Below the pieces are notes generated by a model. The model was not told where the DNA came from. It saw nothing but the letters and a program-made list of their open reading frames with translations, and searched no databases. Shown here in pieces: positions 1 through 4,502 of a DNA stretch of 5,372 nt. Source of the DNA: Acidobacteria bacterium AH-259-G07 (GTDB lineage: Bacteria; Acidobacteriota; UBA6911; RPQK01; JADFOI01); contig JALLON010000189.1 of assembly GCA_027717925.1 (NCBI GenBank), forward strand, positions 1 to 5,372. The letters run 5' to 3'. Every line of letters begins with the position of its first letter. The stretch's first letter is position 1. The position numbers and the translations under genes were made by a program.

Positions 1-1477
1 CAATCGAAATATAGGGAGTGGCGGACAGGTACAAGTCGGGTGCCCTCGATTCAACATCGAAGGCCTGAAAGAGCTGAACGATGGCGTCAGGGTACTCGCT
101 AAGATAGGTTGCCTTCAGCCACTCGTCCGCGTGATGGAAGGATCCGTCCAGCAATGGCCCTATGCGTGGATCCGTGGCGAACTCCAGAGGATCCTCCCCT
201 TGGACCACTTCGTACTGGTAGGACGCGCGCGTTGGAGCGCTCCCTTGACGAGCGATAACCGATTCACCCAGGTGGCTGAACACGTGGACCTTTCCGGTGG
301 CCCAGTCCTTTCCTACCATGAAGGCCACCGCCTCCTTCCATGCAGTCCCTTCGGCGATCACATCCACCCTACCGCCACTGTAAGGGTAGTCACGCAGGAG
401 CTGTAGTCCCGGCCGTCGTGACCAGTCCAGTCGTTCAATCCTTCCGTCGGCACTCATAACCGGAGTGGGAAAGTAGAGGAGTGCATGACCTTCGCCAGCG
501 GCAACGACGATTTCCCTGTCTTCGTAGCTCTCGGGCACCGAGCCCGTAAGTTTCACACCAAAAAGTTCCGTCCACGCCTTGTCTAGAATCTTGGCATCTT
601 TCGCCCCACGGACAAATTTGTCGATCGAGTACACCTCTCTGATGTCCTGGTGGCCATGGTCCGACACCAGCGCAATATATCGCTTCACCGGCTGGCCAAT
701 CTGTGCTTGCCGCCGGTCCATTATCGTGTTGAAGACTCGAACCGCTTCGCCGATCAGATCATCGATTGCTCGGTAGTGCTCATCCATGTCGGGGTTGGTG
801 GCACCATGGGTGTGCTCCATATGATCGAACCAACCGTTGTAGACAACGGTGATGCGTGCCGGCTGACCTCCGAATATCCCACGCCGCAACCTGCGCAGGC
901 CCACCTGCACCTTGGCCCTGTACTCCATGGGTTTGTAGTTCAGGTTCCAAATCACTGGGACAACGCTGTCTGCGCCTCGATTGAGCGCCGGGCCAATAGC
1001 CATCGCGTCATTCGCCCCAGGAAAATGCTCCCAGATCGTCTTCACTTCCGGGGAGAGCCATTGATTCCAGTCAAGAGCCTCCAGGAGTGCGTAAAGGACG
1101 GGGTACTGCGCATTTTGACGATCAAAGAAATAGAGCGAGGGGATGCCGTGCCGACCCGGTAGCGAGCCCGTCAACGCCGCCGGCAGTCCAGCGCCAGTGA
1201 TTGTGGGAAAGACCGTGGAGGCATGCTCGACCCATAGGCCTTCGTCAAAGAAGAGGCGCTTCACGTTGGGAAGCCTTCCCTCCTGCGCGTAGCGCTTCCA
1301 GACGTCACCCCTTGCTCCGTCGATCACGATAACCAGCCCGTAGGATTCGTTTGATGACGCGACCCGCAGAAGATATACGAGAGACGCTGAAACCACCAGG
1401 ATCACAACAGTCATAATGAGAACCCACCACCGGCAGCTCACGCCGCCCCACCCACTTTGCTTCATTGCATTACCCAT
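1..1477 (-). CDS. Membrane-anchored type I phosphodiesterase / nucleotide pyrophosphatase-like protein (3' end outside window)
   Basis: The reading frame is open from an ATG directly after an in-frame TAG to the window edge, giving about 492 residues with no stop. Residues 17-37 (WWVLIMTVVILVVSASLVYLL) form one N-terminal membrane anchor after a short basic start, so the catalytic domain should lie outside the cytoplasm. The domain matches the alkaline phosphatase superfamily, Phosphodiest/NPP branch. D53 in VIVIDGARGD is the first metal ligand. FPTIT at 90-94 holds the likely nucleophile T94, and TGSLPGRHGI follows as in NPPs. D218 and H222 in WFDHMEHTHG, and D273 and H274 in VSDHGH, are further metal ligands. 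The last metal histidine of the family is not visible and probably lies beyond the edge. The expected role is metal-dependent hydrolysis of a phosphodiester or phosphate ester; the substrate cannot be told. No clear Shine-Dalgarno precedes the ATG, and a second ATG four codons in (base 1465) is equally possible. It is GC-rich compared with the genes to its right. Confidence 0.9.
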   Translation of the reverse strand, partial: MGNAMKQSGWGGVSCRWWVLIMTVVILVVSASLVYLLRVASSNESYGLVIVIDGARGDVWKRYAQEGRLPNVKRLFFDEGLWVEHASTVFPTITGAGLPAALTGSLPGRHGIPSLYFFDRQNAQYPVLYALLEALDWNQWLSPEVKTIWEHFPGANDAMAIGPALNRGADSVVPVIWNLNYKPMEYRAKVQVGLRRLRRGIFGGQPARITVVYNGWFDHMEHTHGATNPDMDEHYRAIDDLIGEAVRVFNTIMDRRQAQIGQPVKRYIALVSDHGHQDIREVYSIDKFVRGAKDAKILDKAWTELFGVKLTGSVPESYEDREIVVAAGEGHALLYFPTPVMSADGRIERLDWSRRPGLQLLRDYPYSGGRVDVIAEGTAWKEAVAFMVGKDWATGKVHVFSHLGESVIARQGSAPTRASYQYEVVQGEDPLEFATDPRIGPLLDGSFHHADEWLKATYLSEYPDAIVQLFQAFDVESRAPDLYLSATPYISI

Positions 1478-1522
1478 CTAAGTCGATTGACCCAAGATTT
1501 TGCCGCACTCATTCCTTTGCTA

Positions 1523-1606
1523 TTAGAGCAAATCCCGGATTCGTTTCCTTCCCCACCAGACTTTTCCAAGATAGACCCCAGGCTCGACTTCCCTAATCTC
1601 ATCCCC
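1523..1606 (-). pseudogene. Possible 3' tail of an unrelated gene, abutting the truncated kinase out of frame
   Basis: The 121 bases between the kinase stop and the phosphodiesterase start contain no complete gene. One frame away from the kinase, starting in the GGGGG run at 1603-1607, about 27 codons stay open to a TAA at 1523-1525. They encode an orderly tail containing EPGVYLGKVWWGRKR and ending in RDLL. It reads like the C-terminus of a small beta-rich protein, but I cannot name the family. If it is a real fossil, the kinase 5' part was joined to another gene's 3' end by a deletion or recombination. A TCTAAT box in the same stretch (minus strand, 1523-1528) could be a -10 element for the phosphodiesterase, though no good -35 pairs with it. 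The fragment is short, so chance openness cannot be excluded. Confidence 0.25.
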
Positions 1607-2093
1607 CTACACCCTCAACTGGCACAAGTCGTTTGGCCAATCCGAAGTCCATCACTTTGACGTGACCTTCCGGCGTGAGCATGATGTTCGAGGGTTTTAA
1701 ATCGCGGTGAATGATCCCTCTCTGGTGGGCTTTTTCCAAGGCTTCGGCAATCTCTGCTGACTTTTGTAACGCTTCCTTCAAGGGCAAAGAGCCTTTTGCC
1801 AGTTCCTCCTTGAGGGTGCCTCCCTCGACGTACTCCATGGAGATGAAGTCTCTGCCCTCAGCTTCACCCACTTCGTAGATCTTGCAAATGTAAGGGTGAT
1901 CCAGTGCGGCTGCCGATTTGGCCTCCCGCAAAAAGCGCTTTTTGGCCGTGGGGTCTTCCTGCAGGAAGTCGGGCAAGAACTTCAAGGCCACTTTCCGATC
2001 CAGGGATGTATCCTCAGCCCGGTAGACTTCTCCCATACCTCCTTCGCCGATTTTCTCCAGGATGCGGTAATGAGAAATGGTTCGTCCAAGCAC
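1599..2093 (-). CDS. Ser/Thr protein kinase, N-lobe and catalytic loop only; C-terminally truncated, probable pseudogene
   Basis: This is a Hanks-type kinase of the bacterial PknB-like group, 164 residues long. The first codon is GTG at 2091-2093, six bases after a perfect GGAGGAG. The glycine loop is GEGGMG (16-21), the ATP-anchoring lysine is K38 in VALKFL, and the helix-C glutamate is probably E57. The hinge is MEYVEGG (86-92), the catalytic loop is HRDLKPSN (129-136) and the Mg-binding motif is DFG (149-151). The protein ends 13 residues after DFG, at VPVEGVGG. The rest of the activation segment, the APE motif, the F-helix and the whole lower C-lobe (about 100 residues) are missing, as are the sensor or repeat domains such kinases usually carry. 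Such a protein should not fold into an active kinase. Two stops (TGA, TAG) close the frame, and no kinase sequence is seen after them in any frame. A second kinase start lies at 2951 on the same strand. Confidence 0.85.
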   Translation of the reverse strand: MLGRTISHYRILEKIGEGGMGEVYRAEDTSLDRKVALKFLPDFLQEDPTAKKRFLREAKSAAALDHPYICKIYEVGEAEGRDFISMEYVEGGTLKEELAKGSLPLKEALQKSAEIAEALEKAHQRGIIHRDLKPSNIMLTPEGHVKVMDFGLAKRLVPVEGVGG

Positions 2094-2099
2094 GCCTGT

Positions 2100-2106
2100 C
2101 TCCTCC
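2100..2106 (-). promoter_or_regulatory. Strong Shine-Dalgarno site of the truncated kinase
   Basis: GGAGGAG lies six bases before the GTG codon and fixes that non-ATG start. The first residues from this GTG (LGRTISHYRILEKIG) match the usual beginning of this kinase family, which supports the choice. The same GGAGGAGACA leader precedes the second kinase remnant at 2951. Confidence 0.8.
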
Positions 2107-2212
2107 TGTGGCCTGAATTTCTCTGAATGCTACCATTTTTGGATGGAGTTGAATAGCTGCGGGCTTAGTGTTGGGGGGTAAATGAAAATTGGCAGCCAGT
2201 CGGTGAAACGAT

Positions 2213-2231
2213 CCAGTGGTCTCCACACTGG
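2213..2231 (-). terminator. Short hairpin after the exported-protein gene; weak terminator candidate
   Basis: CCAGTG at 2213-2218 pairs perfectly with CACTGG at 2226-2231 across a seven-base loop. It lies 17 bases past the stop codon of the upstream gene on the minus strand. No T-run follows on that strand, so intrinsic termination would be inefficient. It may be only a structured spacer. The rest of the 155-base gap before the kinase shows no convincing promoter. Confidence 0.25.
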
Positions 2232-2248
2232 GAGAACGAATTTAATGT

Positions 2249-2698
2249 CTACTCATTTATCTCAGCTAACCGTTTATCTTTGTAATAGAGCACGGCTGGC
2301 TTGTCTTTGTCCCGCCTAAATATCCTAAAAGAAATTGTGTATTCCTTATATGCTCCAGGCACAATGGTTTCTGGGTCGTTTTTCCCTTTCACGTCATGCT
2401 GCTCACCTTCAAAGTCAACGATGTGAAAAGCATTTTTCTCAAACACGAACAACTGAGGAGGTTGTCCAGGAAGGGAAGCACCCACTTTCGTGTTCGTAAC
2501 GCGCATCTTTATGTAGTAAATCGGAGGAGTAAGTTTAAAATTAGCGTCCTTAAATTCTATTTTTAATGCGCCGAGGTATATTACAACTTCATCTGGCTTC
2601 TTACCGTTTATTTTGCCTCCCAATATGTTGCCACTGGAGAAGCATAGTAATGTGATACAAACTATAGTATGGGCTATTCGAGGTTTATCTCCTTCCAT
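2249..2698 (-). CDS. Small AT-rich, probably exported beta-rich protein of unknown function
   Basis: This encodes 149 residues from ATG 2696-2698. I chose this start because it gives a signal-peptide-like N-terminus: charged MEGDKPR, then a hydrophobic stretch (IAHTIVCITLLCF, 8-20) and small residues SSG. Cleavage probably falls in the low twenties. No clear lipobox is seen, since LLC lacks the small residue before Cys. A TTG at 2740 would add 14 residues. GGTGGAG lies upstream of the ATG, but its 14-base spacer is long. The mature part alternates charged and hydrophobic residues (YYIKMRVTNT, 61-70; YTISFRIFRR, 120-129) with a PG turn at 114-115 and a closing AVLYYKDKRLAEI. This suggests an Ig-like beta-sandwich resembling DUF4352-type domains, which is inference only. 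It is much more AT-rich than the phosphodiesterase, so it may be transferred DNA. It sits between two broken kinase genes. Function unknown. Confidence 0.65.
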   Translation of the reverse strand: MEGDKPRIAHTIVCITLLCFSSGNILGGKINGKKPDEVVIYLGALKIEFKDANFKLTPPIYYIKMRVTNTKVGASLPGQPPQLFVFEKNAFHIVDFEGEQHDVKGKNDPETIVPGAYKEYTISFRIFRRDKDKPAVLYYKDKRLAEINE

Positions 2699-2777
2699 TT
2701 GGGTGTCCGATTCTCCACCTATTTTATTTAATCCTCTCAATTCTTGCCATCATTTTCCCGAGGACCGTTGCCTAAAA

Positions 2778-2806
2778 ATAATCAACACTGCCCAACCTTC
2801 TGTAAA
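2778..2806 (-). promoter_or_regulatory. Candidate sigma70-type promoter for the exported-protein gene
   Basis: On the minus strand TTTACA (2801-2806, five of six consensus bases) is followed, after exactly 17 bases, by GATTAT (2778-2783, four of six). Transcription would start near 2771, leaving a leader of about 70 bases to ATG 2698 or 30 to TTG 2740. The stretch from 2741 to 2870 has no recognisable coding content. This was found by eye in AT-rich DNA, where chance matches are common. Confidence 0.35.
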
Positions 2807-2870
2807 CAGATTTTGCGTGTGGACTGAGAAGCAACTCGCCTCCGCCTTTTGCGTTTTTGAAAAAACCAAA

Positions 2871-2951
2871 TTAAATTTGATTTTGTTTTGCCCGCACCGC
2901 TTGGCCGATTTTCTCCAGGATCTTAAAATGGCTGATGGTTTTGCCAATCAC
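2871..2951 (-). pseudogene. Second Ser/Thr kinase gene reduced to its first codons
   Basis: A GTG at 2949-2951, six bases after GGAGGAG (2958-2964), opens 26 codons ending at TAA 2871-2873. The first 16 residues (V/M-IGKTISHFKILEKIG) match the start of the kinase at 2093, residues 1-16, closely. Homology fails inside the glycine loop: the frame reads GQAVRAK, but if one base had been lost after CAAG it would read GQGGAGK, close to the family's GxGGMGxV. Beyond that the DNA becomes AT-rich and shows no kinase signal. It is thus a breakpoint fossil, or a 26-residue peptide translated from an inherited strong ribosome-binding site. The whole catalytic domain is missing. Confidence 0.7.
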
Positions 2952-3077
2952 GCTTGTCTCCTCCCCGACTTGACTTCTTGTTGATGGTAGACCTTCAGGG
3001 GGTTAAAGGCAATGGAAAACGAGTTCGCCGGTTGCAGTTGGAAAAAGCTTGTTCGATCCTCGGTATCAGTCTTTTGG

Positions 3078-3110
3078 CGTGTACTGCCAGTAAGCCTGCC
3101 GTGTTACTGC
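3078..3110. repeat. Imperfect direct repeat, two copies 22 bases apart
   Basis: CGTGTACTGC (3078-3087) recurs as CGTGTTACTGC (3100-3110), differing by one inserted T. The 22-base period is about two helical turns, so both copies would face the same side of the DNA. It could be a protein-binding pair, such as integrase arm sites or a regulator site. The copies are short, and chance is possible. Confidence 0.4.
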
Positions 3111-3124
3111 TTTAGACTGACCTG

Positions 3125-3149
3125 GACCTGTTTAGGTCTGTTTATGGTC
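3125..3149. repeat. Tandem imperfect repeat with a nested small hairpin, just past the integrase stop
   Basis: TGTTTAGGTC (3129-3138) is followed directly by TGTTTATGGTC (3139-3149). The first copy also takes part in a perfect five-base stem, GACCT (3125-3129) with AGGTC (3134-3138), around a GTTT loop. Further TTTA steps at 3111 and 3153 keep roughly 10- to 20-base spacing. No T-run follows the stem on the minus strand, so it is a poor integrase terminator. Iteron-like binding sites for the recombinase are a reasonable guess. Confidence 0.4.
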
Positions 3150-3153
3150 GGGT

Positions 3154-4314
3154 TTACTCTTTATTGCGGGCTTGTTTTGAAGACGGTTCGATAGGCTTTG
3201 AATCATCCAGCGATGGCAGCTTATTCACTGCCTCACGGAGTGCACCAGGTTCCAGGTGCCCATAAACATCCACAGTCATTTTTATGCTGCTATGCCCCAG
3301 CTGTTCCTTTATGTACGCAAGGGGCTCTCCGTTTTGAATGAGCAGCGAAGCAAATGTGTGGCGCAGATCATGGAAGCGTATACGTCGCAGCCCACACTGC
3401 TCCAAGCACTTGTGGAAGTGACGGTACTTTAGATTGAAGGGATCTAGAGGATTACCCTCCAAGTTGCAGAACACCCAAGGCGGAATCTCATTGTAACCCT
3501 TGGCTAGCCATTCCTCTTTTCTCTGCTTTTTCAATTCAGTGAGGGTGTAAAGCAAAGCATCAGAGAGATCCACTCGTCGTGTCCTGTTTGTTTTTGTTGT
3601 TGTTACTTTGCCCCTGACGACTGTTCGCCGGACCGTTAAGAACTTGCCCGCGAAATCTGTATCTCCCCACTGTAAGCCCAATAGCTCTCCCAGTCGCATT
3701 CCCGTGTGAATTGCACACAAGAAAAACGGGTAATAACGTCGATGTCGCTCATACGCCTTTTTTAGAAACAACCGTGCTTCACTGTCAGTCAATGGCTCTA
3801 TTTCTGCGTGCCGGGTAGGGGCCTGTTTAAAATGCTTACTGACTCTGGAAGCAGGATTCTCCTGGATAATCTTGTCCTCGATGGCGTGATTCAATACTGC
3901 GCACAACTCACGCGTTATGATCCCGATGCTTGATTTGGACAGCTTTTTCTTCATAAGAATAGCGATGAATTCCTTTACTTTTAGGCGAGTAATTTCATCG
4001 AGTGTAAGGTGACCCAGCACAGGTAAGATATGAACCCTAAAGTTGGTGTCGTAACTGTCACGAGTGGTCTCTTTGACAGCCGTCTGCAGATAGGTTTGCT
4101 GAAATCCGCTGTAGTAAGACTCTAGTGTAGGGGCGCGTCTTTTGGCATCCTGCCCCGGTAGAAGTCCCAGTTTCAGCTGCGCCTCTATGTGTTCGGCAAC
4201 CTTTTCAGCATTTCTCTTGGAGCCCACCTTCTTGCTGGCCCGACGCCCTTGATGGCAGATGAACACCCACCAGACGCCGGAATCCTTAGTTTTTTCTCTG
4301 ACTCGAACACCCAT
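3154..4314 (-). CDS. Tyrosine recombinase / phage-type integrase, complete
   Basis: At 386 residues this is the usual length for a phage or genomic-island integrase. It cuts and rejoins DNA at attachment sites through a covalent 3'-phosphotyrosine. Residues 1-50 form a basic beta-type arm-binding domain (GVWWVFICHQGRRASKKVG). Residues 62-160 form the SAM-like core-binding domain, with RDSYDTNFRVHILPVLG and the ENPASRV linker. The catalytic domain follows. All active-site residues are visible: R207 in TGMRLGELLGLQW, K241 in TTTKTNRTRRV, H315 and R318 in HDLRHTFASLL, H341 in QLGHSS and the nucleophile Y351 in DVYGHL. The protein therefore looks functional. ATG 4314 is the first start after an in-frame TAA and has no Shine-Dalgarno, so translation may be weak or the mRNA nearly leaderless. 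The gene is divergent from the unknown gene at 4503 and shares a 188-base AT-rich region with it. No directionality factor is seen in the window. Base composition is intermediate. Confidence 0.95.
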   Translation of the reverse strand: MGVRVREKTKDSGVWWVFICHQGRRASKKVGSKRNAEKVAEHIEAQLKLGLLPGQDAKRRAPTLESYYSGFQQTYLQTAVKETTRDSYDTNFRVHILPVLGHLTLDEITRLKVKEFIAILMKKKLSKSSIGIITRELCAVLNHAIEDKIIQENPASRVSKHFKQAPTRHAEIEPLTDSEARLFLKKAYERHRRYYPFFLCAIHTGMRLGELLGLQWGDTDFAGKFLTVRRTVVRGKVTTTKTNRTRRVDLSDALLYTLTELKKQRKEEWLAKGYNEIPPWVFCNLEGNPLDPFNLKYRHFHKCLEQCGLRRIRFHDLRHTFASLLIQNGEPLAYIKEQLGHSSIKMTVDVYGHLEPGALREAVNKLPSLDDSKPIEPSSKQARNKE

Positions 4315-4329
4315 AGTGAATAAAAGGTG

Positions 4330-4358
4330 AATATAGATTTAAATAACTGATTTTTCTA
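4330..4358 (-). promoter_or_regulatory. Candidate integrase promoter close to the start codon
   Basis: On the minus strand TAGAAA (4353-4358, four of six consensus bases) and TATATT (4330-4335, five of six) are spaced by 17 bases. Transcription would start only about ten bases before the ATG, which fits the absence of a ribosome-binding site and suggests a very short leader. The palindrome ATTTAAAT (4337-4344) lies between the two boxes and could be an operator. The region is very AT-rich, so chance matches are likely. Confidence 0.3.
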
Positions 4359-4395
4359 GGCTTCACAAGATTTTTTTCAAAAACAATTCAACATT

Positions 4396-4424
4396 TTTAC
4401 CATGTGTCCATTCCATGGCATAAT
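4396..4424 (+). promoter_or_regulatory. Candidate promoter for the divergent unknown gene
   Basis: TTTACC (4396-4401, four of six consensus bases) and CATAAT (4419-4424, five of six) lie 17 bases apart. The predicted transcript start near 4431 leaves a leader of about 70 bases. Two GTGTCCA copies flank the -10 box (separate entry). Confidence 0.4.
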
Positions 4425-4434
4425 CGGGTGTCCA
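4404..4434. repeat. GTGTCCA direct repeat flanking a -10 box; possible operator
   Basis: GTGTCCA occurs at 4404-4410 and again at 4428-4434. One copy falls between the predicted -35 and -10 of the plus-strand promoter, the other near its transcript start. A repressor bound to such a pair would block transcription of the gene at 4503. Only seven bases match, so this is tentative. Confidence 0.25.
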
Positions 4435-4491
4435 GTCAATGAGAATAAGCGTCTCCTATCCGTGACAGAAAACGCACCTTGTTCCAAATTT

Positions 4492-4495
4492 GAGG
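4492..4495 (+). promoter_or_regulatory. Shine-Dalgarno site of the unknown gene
   Basis: GAGG lies seven bases before ATG 4503, a normal spacing. An in-frame TGA at 4491-4493 rules out a longer ATG or GTG start, so the start at 4503 is well supported. Confidence 0.55.
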
Positions 4496-4502
4496 CCTGT
4501 TA

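Larger units (their letters stand above)
2952..3153 (-). other. Gene-free spacer between the integrase stop and the kinase remnant
   Basis: About 200 bases hold no convincing gene. The left end carries the Shine-Dalgarno site of the kinase remnant (2958-2964). The right third (about 3071-3156) is crowded with short direct repeats, listed separately. A 60-residue plus-strand frame at 3012-3194 lacks a ribosome-binding site and overlaps the integrase end, so it is not called. The position next to the integrase stop makes this a place to look for recombination sites. Confidence 0.5.

Noticed and set aside
650..1162. 170-codon plus-strand open frame opposite the phosphodiesterase
   Set aside because: The minus strand carries a continuous phosphodiesterase with all its motifs. 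This frame has no family resemblance and no ribosome-binding site. The same holds for plus-strand frames at 131-406 and 579-776.
1457..1660. 67-codon plus-strand frame over the kinase/phosphodiesterase gap
   Set aside because: It has low-complexity Pro/Leu-rich content, no leader and overlap with real genes on the other strand.
1896..2126. Plus-strand frames opposite the kinase N-terminus (1896-2126, 1904-2116) and the minus-strand frame 2014-2226
   Set aside because: They are out-of-frame readings of kinase DNA. The kinase frame has clear motifs and its own Shine-Dalgarno.
2750..2947. 65-codon minus-strand frame starting inside the kinase remnant
   Set aside because: It starts out of frame with the kinase codons, has no leader of its own and has composition typical of chance.
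2613..2984. 123-codon plus-strand frame
   Set aside because: It runs antisense to the exported-protein start and the kinase remnant, which have better support. No leader or family is seen.
3051..3059. GTTCGATCC, resembling a tRNA T-loop (a similar GTTCGAT lies at 3186-3192)
   Set aside because: The flanking bases do not pair as a T-stem, and no acceptor, D-arm or CCA is seen, so it is neither a tRNA nor a tRNA-end attachment site.
3012..3194. 60-codon plus-strand frame with a hydrophobic segment, toxin-like in size
   Set aside because: It has no ribosome-binding site, overlaps the integrase 3' end and is made of the repeat region. The hydrophobicity follows from T-rich DNA.
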